From contig NZ_JALHQD010000006.1 in assembly GCF_022842145.1 (NCBI RefSeq), positions 124,001 to 188,000 on the forward strand: a stretch of DNA of 64,000 nt, read 5' to 3'. Within the stretch, counting starts at the first letter, position 1. The number at the start of each line of letters is the position of its first letter. Made by a program: the position numbers and the translations under genes. Below, piece by piece: positions 51,318-60,316 of the stretch. The notes beneath the pieces were generated by a model. The model made no database searches. It was not told the DNA's origin and worked only from the letters and a program-made list of their open reading frames with translations. The DNA comes from Tabrizicola sp. (lineage in GTDB: Bacteria; Pseudomonadota; Alphaproteobacteria; Rhodobacterales; Rhodobacteraceae).

Positions 51318-52179
51318 GCCCGGTCAAAGCCCGATGGCGGCACGTGGCCTCGCCCGCACCATGGCGCATTTCTGGATGATCCTGGGCGTCATCATCGTCG
51401 CCTTCCCAATCTACTACGTCTTCATAGCCTCGACCCATTCGGTGCAGACGATCCTGCGGCCGCCTTTGCCACTTCTGCCTGGGCCCGAGGCGGCCGAGAA
51501 TTACAGCGATGCCTTCTCGGGCGGGATCGGGCGGATCGGCGGGGTCAGTCTCTGGCGGCTTCTGGGCAATACAACGCTGATCGCCCTGGGCATCGCGCTG
51601 GGAAAAATCGCGATCTCGATGGCATCGGCCTACGCGATCGTCTTCTTCCGCTTCCCCTTCCGCATGGCCTGCTTCTGGCTGATCTTCATCACACTGATGC
51701 TTCCGGTCGAGGTGCGCATCCAGCCGACCTACAAGGTGATGGTCGACCTTGGCCTCATCGACACTTACGCCGGCCTCATCCTGCCGCTCATCGCCTCGGC
51801 CACCGCGACGCTTCTCTTCCGGCAGTTCTTCATGACCATCCCGGACGAGTTGCTGGAGGCCGCCCGGGTCGACGGCGCAGGACCGTGGCGCTTCTTCAAG
51901 GACATCCTCTGGCCCCTGTCGCTGACCAACGTGGCGGCGATATTCGTGATCCAGTTCATCTATGGCTGGACGCAATATCTGTGGCCCTTGCTGGTCACCA
52001 ACTCGAACGAAATGAACACCATTGTGATCGCGCTGAAGAAGATGATCTCCTTCGCCGATGCCGATACCCCCTGGAACCTGGTGATGGTCACCTCGGTCCT
52101 CGCGATCCTGCCGCCGATCCTGGTGGTCGTGCTGATGCAGCGCTGGTTCGTGAAGGGCCTGGTCGAGACGGAGAAGTGA
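51310..52179 (+). CDS. ugpE: UgpE-type ABC permease
   Basis: 289 residues, MalG-like, with six membrane segments. The EAA motif is near residue 180 ([25 protein letters not shown]), preceded by [26 protein letters not shown]. The stop is directly followed by the ugpC ATG. Confidence 0.9.
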   Translation: MAEPGQSPMAARGLARTMAHFWMILGVIIVAFPIYYVFIASTHSVQTILRPPLPLLPGPEAAENYSDAFSGGIGRIGGVSLWRLLGNTTLIALGIALGKIAISMASAYAIVFFRFPFRMACFWLIFITLMLPVEVRIQPTYKVMVDLGLIDTYAGLILPLIASATATLLFRQFFMTIPDELLEAARVDGAGPWRFFKDILWPLSLTNVAAIFVIQFIYGWTQYLWPLLVTNSNEMNTIVIALKKMISFADADTPWNLVMVTSVLAILPPILVVVLMQRWFVKGLVETEK

Positions 52180-53256
52180 ATGGCGCGCATCGAGTTGCAG
52201 GACGTCCGGAAAAGCTACGCTGGGCAAGAGGTGATCCACGGCGTCACCATTGATATCGCGAATGGCGAGTTCGTGGTGATCGTGGGGCCTTCAGGCTGCG
52301 GAAAGTCCACGCTGCTGCGCATGGTCGCGGGGCTGGAGGAGATCAGCGCAGGCACGATCCGCATCGGTGACCGGGTGGTGAACACTCTGGAACCGCGCGA
52401 GCGCAACATCGCGATGGTGTTCCAGAACTACGCGCTTTACCCGCACATGTCGGTGCGGGACAATATGGCCTACGGGCTGAAGATTGCGGGTTTGTCCAAG
52501 GCGGATATCGACGCGGCGGTCGCCCGGGCCGCGTCGATGCTGGAGCTGGAGCCCTTTCTCGACCGCAAACCCCGCGCCCTGTCGGGCGGGCAGCGGCAGA
52601 GGGTGGCGATGGGCCGCGCGCTGGTGCGCGAACCTGCGGCCTTCCTTCTGGACGAGCCGCTGTCGAACCTGGACGCCAAACTGCGCGTGCAGATGCGGCT
52701 GCAGATCAAGGACCTGCACCTGCGGACCGGCCAGACGACGCTTTACGTTACGCATGACCAGGTCGAGGCGATGACGCTGGCCGACCGGCTTGTGGTCATG
52801 GACCGCGGCATCGCCCAGCAGATCGCGACCCCTCACGAGGTCTACACCACCCCCGCGAACGAATTCGTGGCTGGTTTCATCGGCTCGCCGGCCATGAACA
52901 TCTTTGATGTCCGCAGCGAAGGCGGGATCCTGGTCCTGCCCGGCGGCCACCGGGTCACTGTCGCGGACCCCCCGCCCGACGGCGACCTGCGTCTCGGCCT
53001 TCGGCCGGAGGACGTCGAGACGGTGTCGGATGGCGCGGATGCCTTCCCGGTGGTGATACATTCGGTCGAATGGTTGGGGGCTGATGCCTACGGCTATTGC
53101 GTGATCGACAATTCTGACACGCAACTGACCGTGCGGATGCCAGGCAACGCCCCGGCGGCACGGGGGGACCGGCTGAAGATCAGCCTGTCGCGGTCAAGGC
53201 TGCACTTCTTCTCGAAGGAAGACGGCCGCCGTCTGAAAGCGCAACGGGCCAGCTGA
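52180..53256 (+). CDS. ugpC: UgpC-type ABC ATP-binding protein
   Basis: 358 residues of the MalK/UgpC group. It has Walker [10 protein letters not shown], the Q-loop [14 protein letters not shown], a signature LSGGQRQR, Walker [20 protein letters not shown] and the switch His in [17 protein letters not shown]-terminal TOBE-type regulatory domain starts near residue 240 (GFIGSPAMN). It drives the UgpBAE importer. No glycerophosphodiesterase gene (ugpQ) follows; instead, a recombinase remnant does. Confidence 0.9.
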   Translation: MARIELQDVRKSYAGQEVIHGVTIDIANGEFVVIVGPSGCGKSTLLRMVAGLEEISAGTIRIGDRVVNTLEPRERNIAMVFQNYALYPHMSVRDNMAYGLKIAGLSKADIDAAVARAASMLELEPFLDRKPRALSGGQRQRVAMGRALVREPAAFLLDEPLSNLDAKLRVQMRLQIKDLHLRTGQTTLYVTHDQVEAMTLADRLVVMDRGIAQQIATPHEVYTTPANEFVAGFIGSPAMNIFDVRSEGGILVLPGGHRVTVADPPPDGDLRLGLRPEDVETVSDGADAFPVVIHSVEWLGADAYGYCVIDNSDTQLTVRMPGNAPAARGDRLKISLSRSRLHFFSKEDGRRLKAQRAS

Positions 53257-53354
53257 TCCAAGGTGCCGACAGAGGAAGCTTCTACAACGCTGTCCGTGAC
53301 ATCCTTGGTGCCGACCGCCCGCCAAGGCCGACCCGCGCGAGGCGCGCCGGTTCG

Positions 53355-53506
53355 TCCAAGGTCGATCCCCTCTGACAGCGTCAAGGCATCCTCGATGCCG
53401 ACGCCCAGGTAGCGCCCAGTGCTGTCATCTTCGTATGACCGAGCAGCAGTTGAACAGCCCGGAGGCTGTCGGTCTTCTTATAAATCTGCGCCACCTTAGT
53501 CCGGCG
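53355..53506 (-). pseudogene. Tyrosine recombinase/integrase C-terminal remnant
   Basis: The minus strand reads RRTKVAQIYKKTDSLRAVQLLLGHTKM in one frame, the C-terminal Arg-box and LLGHTK His-box region of a phage-type tyrosine recombinase. After about 53414 the next frame continues RYLGVGIEDALTLSEGIDL, including the active-site Tyr. A few bases are lost between the two, and the N-terminal three quarters of the gene are absent. This is a decayed mobile-element relic. Confidence 0.75.
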
Positions 53507-53636
53507 CATGGACATGGAACTACCTCCTGTCCACCGAGCCCGCCCTTCTTCGGTCTTGCCGACACCGGTATGATATTTCGACCGAGGCCTGGTTTCCTCG
53601 CTACGCGCGGACGGCGGTCTCTCACTCTGGTCCAAG

Positions 53637-53654
53637 TCAACGACCGCTTTGGGA
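53637..53654 (-). repeat. Dispersed intergenic repeat, copy 5 (inverted)
   Basis: The reverse complement reads CTCCCAAAGCGGTCGTTGA, sharing AGCGGTCGTT with copy 1. The rest of 53507-53816 shows no gene. Confidence 0.4.
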
Positions 53655-53816
53655 GCGAATGTGCTTTTCTCGGTACCGCCGGTCGTCAGGCCTTTGTGGG
53701 TCTGCGGGCCCGAATGGCGGTGATGCAGAGGTCTCGGTAGGGCGCGCAATGTTGTGCGGTCGGTGAACGAGGATTACTGCGCCGAACCGGATGGCCGTTG
53801 ATGATCTGCTGCGCCG

Positions 53817-54068
53817 TCAGCGGTCACCGAAGCCGGCTTGCATGAAGAATGGCAGGTCGGGCTGGTGGCGCTTGATGCCGGTCGCCTGTTCGGGGGTGAG
53901 GCCGGTGTCACGAAGGAAGTCGGGCGGCAGGTCTTCGAGGGCGCGGCGCCGGGCGTGGGCGGCGCCGGTGCGGCGGGCTGTGGCGCTTACGGCAGCGAGC
54001 CAGCGGGTGAGGAGACCGGACCGGGGTTCGGCCACGAAGGTGCACGCGGGAACAGCTTTGGCAGGCAT
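53817..54068 (-). CDS. DUF1127 small protein
   Basis: 83 residues. The start ATG at 54068 has AGGAG six bases upstream. The C-terminal half RRALEDLPPDFLRDTGLTPEQA is the DUF1127/YjiS signature (R-x-L-x-x-L-x-D-x-x-L-x-D-x-G). Arg/Ala-rich N-terminus. Members of this group act as small regulatory or RNA-binding proteins in alphaproteobacteria. It is divergent from the CadC-like regulator at 54189, which may control it. The longer open frame covering it on the same strand is antisense to that regulator. Confidence 0.8.
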   Translation of the reverse strand: MPAKAVPACTFVAEPRSGLLTRWLAAVSATARRTGAAHARRRALEDLPPDFLRDTGLTPEQATGIKRHQPDLPFFMQAGFGDR

Positions 54069-54188
54069 TGGTGACTCCTGTCTACATGGCATGGCCGTGA
54101 TCCCGGAATACAGGGAAACCCCGAGTCGGTGCTTGAGGGCCGGATGGTGTTTTCTTGAGGGAATGCGGGGGAAAGCGTACGATGCCCC

Positions 54189-55745
54189 ATGATCCTCGAC
54201 TTCGCCCACTTCACGCTCGACACGGGCCGCGCCGAGTTGCGGAACGGCGACGCCGTGGTCGCGCTGGAGCCCAAGGTCTATGCACTGCTGCGGTTGCTGG
54301 TCGAGAACCATGACCGGGTGGTTAGCCGCGACGAGATGATCGCGGTCGTCTGGGGTGGGCGGTTCATCTCGGACGCTGCCGTTTCGACCGCGCTGAAGCA
54401 AGTACGCCGGGCCTTGGGCGATGACGGCGCGTCGCAAGTGTTCATCCGGACGCTGCACGGGATGGGCCACCGCTTTGTCGCCCCCGTGCGGATCAAGGCG
54501 GCGGCGGCTGCCGCGAGCCAGCCGGATACCACCGTGACCGACGACGCGCCGGGCGGGCAGCCGACGATTGCGGTCCTTCCCTTTGGCGCGACTGGGCTGC
54601 CGGAAAACTTCGCGTCCCTGAGTGATGCCCTGCCGGCCGAGATCATCTCGGCCCTGTCGCGGCTGCGCTGGCTGCGGGTGATCGCGCGGGAATCGAGTTT
54701 CCGCTATCGCGGCGCGGACGTTGATATTCAGGGTGTGCGGGCCGTGCTTGGCGCAGGGTATTGCCTGACCGGACGGGTGGAAATGCCGGGCGGGCGGATG
54801 GCGGTGACTGTCGATCTGGTCGATACGGCCCACGGGCGGCTGGTCTGGTCCGACCGGCTGGAAGGATCGCCCGACGATGTGCATGGCATGCGGCACAGCA
54901 TCGTGCAGGCGGTGATCGCGGCGCTGGATTTGCAGATCCCGCTGGCCGAGGCAGCGCGGGCACGGACGCGGGCGGTCGAGGCGCTGGATGCCTGGAGCGC
55001 CTATCATCTGGGCCTGAGCCACATGTACCGCTTCAATGCCCGTGACAATGCGATTGCGGCGGGGCTGCTGCAGCGGGCGACGGAGCTTGATCCGGGGTTT
55101 GCAAGCGCCTTTGCTGCGCGGTCGTTCACCAGCTTTCAGAACGCGATGATGGGCTATACGGGCAACCGCGCCACCGAGGTTGACGCCGCCCGCGCCTTTG
55201 CCGAACGCAGTGTCGAACTGGACCCTCTCGACCCCCATGCCAATGTGGCGATGGGGCGGGTACCGATCCTGTCGGGGCATCCCGAGGACGGGCTCTTGTG
55301 GCTGGAGCGGTCGGTGGCGCTGAGCCCGAGCCATGCCAAGGGCCATTATTCCATGTCCTTCGTGCAGGCGATGAGCAGTCGACCGGGCGAGGCGCGCGAC
55401 GCCGTCGATCTTGCAGTGGGCCTGAGCCCGCTCGATCCGCTGGTTGCGTCGATGCTGATGATGCGGGGGATTTCCTTTGGCATCGATGGCGACTTCGAAA
55501 CCGCGGCGAAATGGACCGTCCGTGCCAGCCGCATGGCACCCACGCATTTCGGTGGGCTTGTGCTGACGGTGGCGATGTGCACCTTGAGCGGGCAGGACGA
55601 GGCGGCGACGCATTGGATTCAGATGCTGCGCGAGCGCAGGCCCGACGCTACATGGACGCAGTTTCTGGTAGGGTTGCCATTCCAGGATTCCGTCTTTCGC
55701 CAGAAACTCGTGTCTGCCCTGATTGCCGCCGGTTTGCCCGAGTGA
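54189..55745 (+). CDS. CadC-like winged-helix regulator with FlgO-like and TPR regions
   Basis: 518 residues. The N-terminal Trans_reg_C winged helix (FAHFTLDTGRAELRNGDAVVALEPKVYALLRLLVEN, then VSTALKQVRRALGDDG and GMGHRFVAPV) spans about residues 1-98. A segment beginning PTIAVLPFGATG to about residue 255 resembles the FlgO/adenylate-cyclase-associated domain. TPR-like repeats (AAGLLQRATELDPGFASAFA, AFAERSVELDPLDPHA) fill the rest. No transmembrane segment is visible, so it is a soluble regulator unlike classical CadC. Confidence 0.82.
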   Translation: MILDFAHFTLDTGRAELRNGDAVVALEPKVYALLRLLVENHDRVVSRDEMIAVVWGGRFISDAAVSTALKQVRRALGDDGASQVFIRTLHGMGHRFVAPVRIKAAAAAASQPDTTVTDDAPGGQPTIAVLPFGATGLPENFASLSDALPAEIISALSRLRWLRVIARESSFRYRGADVDIQGVRAVLGAGYCLTGRVEMPGGRMAVTVDLVDTAHGRLVWSDRLEGSPDDVHGMRHSIVQAVIAALDLQIPLAEAARARTRAVEALDAWSAYHLGLSHMYRFNARDNAIAAGLLQRATELDPGFASAFAARSFTSFQNAMMGYTGNRATEVDAARAFAERSVELDPLDPHANVAMGRVPILSGHPEDGLLWLERSVALSPSHAKGHYSMSFVQAMSSRPGEARDAVDLAVGLSPLDPLVASMLMMRGISFGIDGDFETAAKWTVRASRMAPTHFGGLVLTVAMCTLSGQDEAATHWIQMLRERRPDATWTQFLVGLPFQDSVFRQKLVSALIAAGLPE

Positions 55746-56000
55746 GCCGCGTGTTCAGTCTGATGCCCTTCAGTTCGATCTTCGTGGCTCAGGCTTTCTT
55801 GCGAGCGGGTGAGGGCAGCGACGCAGAGGTCGCGGAAGCGGGCGAGGGTGGTGTCAGACCAATACGCACTCGAGCGGCGCTGAGGCCTCACAGTGGATCC
55901 TGGGATCGCACCAGATCGTCAGTGAACCCGGCACTTGAGTGCTGGCTGGATTTGAGAGCTGAATCTCTCGCAATTTTTGGGGTAGAGCCGGGCGAGAGCG

Positions 56001-56627
56001 TCAGCCGGGCAGGTTCGCCAGGACGTACTCGACTGCCCATTGCACGCCGCCACCATGCTGAAGTGTGATCGGATACATGCCTTGGTACTCGAGGGCCGTG
56101 TTGTCCGGCGACCATTCGGCCGCGACCGCAAACCATGTCATCGGCACAGCGCCCGCTTGGATCATCCTCTGGCAGGCGCGCTCGTGTGCTTCAGGGCTGA
56201 GGCCCCCCGAGGCATCGGCGACGAAAAAGACGTCGAAGCCGGCGCCCAGTGCCGAAATGGCGGTTTGCGCCAGGCAGACCTCTGTCCAGAGGCCGGCCAT
56301 GACCAGCTTTGTCCGTCCGGTGGCCAGGACCGCCTCCACGAATGCCGGATCGGACCAAGCGTTGGTGTTCGTTCTGTCGATCGGCTCCACATCGGGCCAA
56401 AGTGCTCGGAGACCCTGAAACAACGGATCCTTCAGGGGGCCGGATCGACCGTTGATCGTGGTCAGCACCGTGGGCACGGCGAGCGTTCGCGCCGTCTTGG
56501 CCAAAGCCAGGACATTGTTGGTCAGAAGTTCAGGCGTGATCGAGTTCACGGGGAACGCAACCCAAGGCTGATGGTCGATCAGGCACAGGGCCGAATTCTT
56601 GATCGTGAGCGTATTGATTGTGTGCAT
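56001..56627 (-). CDS. YcaC-type isochorismatase-family hydrolase
   Basis: 208 residues. NSALCLIDHQPWVAF holds the catalytic Asp18. NTNAWSDPAFVEAVLATGRTKLVMAGLWTEVCLAQTA holds the nucleophile Cys118. GFDVFFVADASGG and AGAVPMTWFAVAAEW follow, as in YcaC. Members hydrolyse amides, imides or unknown substrates. The ATG at 56627 has AAGGAG nine bases upstream. It is divergent from the LysR regulator at 56786, its probable controller. The 255 bases upstream of its stop (55746-56000) hold no gene. Confidence 0.87.
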   Translation of the reverse strand: MHTINTLTIKNSALCLIDHQPWVAFPVNSITPELLTNNVLALAKTARTLAVPTVLTTINGRSGPLKDPLFQGLRALWPDVEPIDRTNTNAWSDPAFVEAVLATGRTKLVMAGLWTEVCLAQTAISALGAGFDVFFVADASGGLSPEAHERACQRMIQAGAVPMTWFAVAAEWSPDNTALEYQGMYPITLQHGGGVQWAVEYVLANLPG

Positions 56628-56629
56628 TT

Positions 56630-56731
56630 TCAGGAGCTCCTTTCAGAAGAAAACTGCGCAGAGTGGCGCTGCCAAAGCGACACCGAGAGCCATAGAACGG
56701 CACAGCCGGCAACGATTTCAGCGATGGTCAT
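56630..56731 (-). CDS. Possible small membrane peptide ahead of the YcaC-type gene
   Basis: 33 codons from an ATG at 56731 (the frame opens further upstream), reading MTIAEIVAGCAVLWLSVSL then a charged tail. One hydrophobic helix is predicted. Its stop lies two bases before the hydrolase ATG, and its last codons contain that gene's ribosome-binding site, which suggests coupling. No convincing ribosome-binding site of its own is visible. Confidence 0.3.
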   Translation of the reverse strand: MTIAEIVAGCAVLWLSVSLWQRHSAQFSSERSS

Positions 56732-56785
56732 GACGATGGGTGGCAAAGCGATCGCCGCGATGGTCGGCGCGGTGCCGATTGATCC

Positions 56786-57685
56786 ATGGATGAATATATT
56801 GACGGACAGCTGGGAGATCTTGCCCTGCTGGTCAGGGTCGTAGAGTCGGGTGGCTTCACCGCGGCCTCTCGCCGGACCGGAACGCCGCAATCGACGATCA
56901 GCCGCCGCATCGCCGCCCTCGAACGCCGGCTGGGACAGACCCTGTTGTCGCGCACCACCCGACGTCTGGAACTGACGGAACCTGGGCAGCGGGTCTTCGA
57001 CCATGCCAAGCAGATGCTCGCCCACGCCGAGGCTGCACAGGGCGCGATGGCTGAACTGCTCAGTGATCCCTCCGGCCTCTTGCGCGTCACCGCACCGCTT
57101 GTCCTGGGCCAGGCGCTGCTGACCGAAACCATCTCGCGGTTCCTTGCAGACCATCCCGCCATCCGCTTGACGCTGGAATGGACCGCGCGCGCCATCGATC
57201 CCGTCGAGGATGCCGTGGATGTGGCCATCCGGGTTGGGAAGCCGCGCGACTCGGCCGCCATGATGGTGACGCTGGGATCTGTGCGCAGCTGCCTTTACGC
57301 CCCGGGCAATTGGGCGGGTCCTGTTCCACGTCACCCCGACGAGCTTGCCGGGCACCCTGTCTTCGGACTCGGTCGCGCCGGAGCTAGCGACTCGCTCCGG
57401 TTTGTGCGTGGTCGCGAGAGGGCAGACGTGGCCGTGACCTGGCGCTTGCAAGCCAACGACACAGGGCCCGTGATCGCTGCCGCCGAAGCGTGCGCAGGCC
57501 TCGCTGTGCTTCCCAGTTTCGTCATCCCGACCGGCTGGAGCAGGCTCCTCGCCGACTGGCAGATGACACCGATGCCCGTCAACGCCTTGACCGCGCGGGG
57601 CCGTGGTTCCTTGCCGCGCGTTCGTCTGTTTCTGCAAGCTCTTCAGGAAACCTTCGCGAATTTTTCGAAGCAGGACGCTAGGTGA
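56786..57685 (+). CDS. LysR-family transcriptional regulator
   Basis: 299 residues. The N-terminal winged helix reads LALLVRVVESGGFTAASRRTGTPQSTISRRIAALERRLGQTLLSRTTRRLELTEPG, the typical LysR pattern. The effector domain starts near residue 95 (LLRVTAPLVLGQALL). The C-terminal SLPRVRLFLQALQE is typical of the DsdC/CrgA-like branch. Divergent orientation suggests control of the YcaC-type hydrolase gene. Confidence 0.88.
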   Translation: MDEYIDGQLGDLALLVRVVESGGFTAASRRTGTPQSTISRRIAALERRLGQTLLSRTTRRLELTEPGQRVFDHAKQMLAHAEAAQGAMAELLSDPSGLLRVTAPLVLGQALLTETISRFLADHPAIRLTLEWTARAIDPVEDAVDVAIRVGKPRDSAAMMVTLGSVRSCLYAPGNWAGPVPRHPDELAGHPVFGLGRAGASDSLRFVRGRERADVAVTWRLQANDTGPVIAAAEACAGLAVLPSFVIPTGWSRLLADWQMTPMPVNALTARGRGSLPRVRLFLQALQETFANFSKQDAR

Positions 57686-58362
57686 CCGTGCCCTTTCGAC
57701 ATAACTGGCGGTTTGTTGCTGCTCCTTTGATCAGGTCATGTGCTGCAAAGGAGGTGAACCATGAACACAGGCAGAACGAATGAAATTCGAATGGACGCGG
57801 TTCGGGTCGCGTTGAGCCGCGGGCGTTAGCGGCGCCAAGTTGCGGATGACTGGGCGTCGGCTTTTCGGCGGTTCCGGCGGATGCGAACTCTGCAGATGTT
57901 CGCGTCCGTCACGCCTTAGTCTGCAACCGCTTCAATCAGGAGCGATCCCTCTCCGGGCGCACCAGCTGTGAGACCGCCCGCACCGGCGCTCTCGCCGAGT
58001 GGCGTGGTCTCTTCGCTGTTTGAGTTAAAGGTCGGGGTAGGGGTAACAGAGACTGGTCCGCAGTCGTCGGACAGCATCCCAACAGACGGATGACCTCGGG
58101 GCTCGTCTTGAAATAGCGAAAAGGGAAAGGTGTGGAGATCGCCGGGGGCTAGCGGGCACCGGTGTGCCCCCTCAAGCGAAATTCCTCTGACAACACCACG
58201 ATGAGCCTGTCGTCGGTCTCGGTAATTCGCAATGCGCTGCGGCTTAGGCGTGTGAAGCTTTAAGGGCTCTAGGACGGCAGACAACCAGGGGGAACTCTCT
58301 AAACGATGCGACGTTAAAATTTTTGACAACCCACGATAATGTACATCTCAGGAGAAATCACG
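57686..58362. other. Gene-poor interval with IS3 remnant
   Basis: It contains the IS3-type remnant (57761-57872). A minus-strand frame of 137 codons at 57916-58329 has no recognisable family, no good ribosome-binding site and low-complexity composition; I do not call it a gene. Confidence 0.5.
57761..57872 (+). pseudogene. IS3-type transposase orfA remnant
   Basis: A strong AAAGGAGGTGAACC and ATG start a frame NEIRMDAVRVALSRGR that stops at 57827. Beyond the stop the same frame reads RRQVADD, then is shifted: the bases fit the ...SRRQVADDLGVGLSTL... helix-turn-helix of IS3-family orfA. A stop and an indel mark decay, and no orfB or terminal repeats are visible. Confidence 0.6.
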
Positions 58363-58857
58363 ATGACCATTGCAAAGACATTTTTCGCGACGGCGCTAGC
58401 ATCAACCTTACTCTCAACGGCAGTGTTTGCCCAAGATGCGGCATTCAAGTTGCCCGAGCAGTGCACCGCCGCAAAGGCTTCTGGCGGAATGGATCATTCG
58501 GACATGGGCCATGGTAATGCCCAAGCCACTCCGTCCGACGGCATGAACGCCGGCATGATGGGAATGATGGGCATGGGAGGGGTCGATCTTGAGTCGATGC
58601 CTGCACATGTCAAAGATAACATGGGCAAGATGATGGTCACGATGCCTGCGATGCACGAAGGCATGATGATCGAGAACCCCGACGTGGCCTTCGCCTGCGG
58701 AATGATTGCGCACCACCAAGGCGCCATCGACATGGCTAACGTGATGCTCGCACATGGCGAGAATCCGCAGATGCGCGCGTTGGCCGATGAAATCATCGCA
58801 GCACAAGTTGGTGAGATTGAGCAGATGACGTCATGGCTGGCGGAAAACGCGAACTGA
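58363..58857 (+). CDS. Exported DUF305 protein, Met/His-rich
   Basis: 164 residues from the ATG at 58363, with AGGAG nine bases upstream. A Sec leader ends near AFA (about residue 22). A His/Met-rich segment (MDHSDMGHGN, then GMNAGMMGMMGMGG) precedes the DUF305 core ACGMIAHHQGAIDMANVMLAHG with paired His. DUF305 proteins are ferritin-like four-helix proteins often linked to copper. The composition suggests periplasmic metal binding. Confidence 0.87.
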   Translation: MTIAKTFFATALASTLLSTAVFAQDAAFKLPEQCTAAKASGGMDHSDMGHGNAQATPSDGMNAGMMGMMGMGGVDLESMPAHVKDNMGKMMVTMPAMHEGMMIENPDVAFACGMIAHHQGAIDMANVMLAHGENPQMRALADEIIAAQVGEIEQMTSWLAENAN

Positions 58858-59009
58858 AAAGAACGTGGTCGCGCAGTGTGGAGACACGCGCCTGCGTAGA
58901 AATGCCGCCCGAACGAGCCATCATGCGGAGTGCTTCTCCACCACACAGCCCGACCCCCGCATGCGGCCTCCACTGCGCTGTTAATTCAGTGGGCCGTTGA
59001 CCAGGAAGT

Positions 59010-59083
59010 TGGAGGCGGGTACCGGAATCGAACCGGTCTTCACGGATTTGCAATCCGCTGCGTAACCTCTCCGCCAACCCGCC
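59010..59083 (-). tRNA. tRNA-Cys (GCA)
   Basis: The minus strand folds as a full cloverleaf. The acceptor GGCGGGT pairs with ACCCGCC, the discriminator is T, and CCA is encoded. The anticodon arm GGATT-GCA-AATCC gives anticodon GCA for cysteine; the T-arm contains GGTTCGATTCC. 74 bases long. Confidence 0.95.
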
Positions 59084-59210
59084 GCGAAGGTGGGTGTGGG
59101 ATAGCGGATAGGGCGGGCGGCTGCAAGGGCTTCCTCCGGTCCGGCCGCAGGGTTGACTTGGGGTCGGGCCACGGTGATTGTCCGCGCCAGTCGGGCAGGG
59201 GCGCGGGCGC

Positions 59211-60224
59211 GTGCAGAAGATCCTTATCACCGGAAGCGCGGGTTTCATCGGCTTTCACCTGGCACGGCATCTCCTTGCGGCGGGCCACCGGGTGCATGGC
59301 TACGACGGGATGACCCCCTATTACGACGTGAAGCTGAAGGAAAAGCGCCATGCGATCCTGAGGGCGATGCCCGGGTTCACGGCCACGCAAGCGATGGTCG
59401 AGGATGTGGCAACGCTGGACCGGATCGGCGGCGACTTCGCACCCGATGTCATCATCCATCTCGCCGCGCAGGCCGGGGTCCGCTACAGTCTGACGCACCC
59501 GCGGTCTTACATCGAGACGAACTTTACCGGCAGTTTCAATGTGTTGGAACTGGCGAAGCGGTGCCGGGTCAAGCACCTTCTAATCGCCTCCACCTCATCG
59601 GTTTACGGCGCGAACCCTGAGATGCCGTTTCATGAGACGGACCGCACCGACCACCCGCTGACCGTCTACGCCGCCACAAAGAAGGCGGTCGAGGGTCTGT
59701 CGCATTCCTACGCGCATCTCTGGGACGTGCCGGTGACGCTGTTTCGCTTCTTCACCGTCTATGGCGAATGGGGCCGCCCGGACCTTGCCTATTTCAAGTT
59801 CGCGAAGGCGATCCTGCAGGGGCAGCCGATCGACGTCTACAACAACGGCGAGCTCTGGCGCGACTTCACCGCGGTCGAGGATCTGGTGGAGGGCGTCGGT
59901 CGGCTGATCCCGCTTGCGCCGCAGACGCCCGCCGCAAGGGGAACCCCTGTGGACGGTGACAGCCTCAGCCCCGTGGCGCCGCACCGGATCGTCAATGTCG
60001 GCAACAGCGACAAGGTGCATCTGATGGAGTTCATCGGGACCCTCGAAACCCTGCTGGGTCGCAAGGCGATCTGCAATTTCCTGCCGATGCAGCCCGGCGA
60101 CGTGCCTGCGACCTGGGCCGACTGCTCGCTTCTCGAACGGCTGACCGGCTTTCGCCCCGAGACGGACCTTGCCACCGGGCTTGGTCGCTTCGTAGACTGG
60201 TACCGTGACTACACCCGCGTCTGA
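59211..60224 (+). CDS. NAD-dependent epimerase, UDP-glucuronate 4-epimerase-like
   Basis: 337 residues from a GTG start. The extended-SDR Rossmann motif ITGSAGFIGFH is at the N-terminus. YDVKLKEKRHAIL and HLAAQAGVRYSL are typical of UDP-glucuronate 4-epimerases. Catalytic Ser and Tyr/Lys are in STSSVYG and YAATKKA. FTVYGEWGRPDLA and IDVYNNGELWRDFTAVED follow. It would make UDP-galacturonate for surface polysaccharide. The ATG-less upstream extension overlaps the region next to tRNA-Cys. Confidence 0.85.
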   Translation: MQKILITGSAGFIGFHLARHLLAAGHRVHGYDGMTPYYDVKLKEKRHAILRAMPGFTATQAMVEDVATLDRIGGDFAPDVIIHLAAQAGVRYSLTHPRSYIETNFTGSFNVLELAKRCRVKHLLIASTSSVYGANPEMPFHETDRTDHPLTVYAATKKAVEGLSHSYAHLWDVPVTLFRFFTVYGEWGRPDLAYFKFAKAILQGQPIDVYNNGELWRDFTAVEDLVEGVGRLIPLAPQTPAARGTPVDGDSLSPVAPHRIVNVGNSDKVHLMEFIGTLETLLGRKAICNFLPMQPGDVPATWADCSLLERLTGFRPETDLATGLGRFVDWYRDYTRV

Positions 60225-60316
60225 CTGGCTATAGCGGCGGCCTGGCTCTGGCCCTAAGCAGGCCGGGCGCGATCCCCGATACTGGCGCGCGAAAACGCAT
60301 TCGAAAGGACCGCCCC

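Noticed and set aside
53817-55613. Minus-strand open frame of 598 codons covering the CadC-like regulator
   Set aside because: Only its last 83 codons (DUF1127) have family character and a ribosome-binding site; the rest is antisense to a well-supported plus-strand gene.
55746-56000. Possible transposase fragment after the CadC-like regulator
   Set aside because: Short frames such as 55619-55891 on the minus strand contain no recognisable transposase motif.
57916-58329. Minus-strand frame of 137 codons in the gap before DUF305
   Set aside because: No family, no ribosome-binding site, low-complexity composition; not enough to call a gene.
58321-58338. TTGACA / GATAAT as a sigma-70 promoter for the DUF305 gene
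   Set aside because: The two boxes are only six bases apart, far from the usual 16-18.
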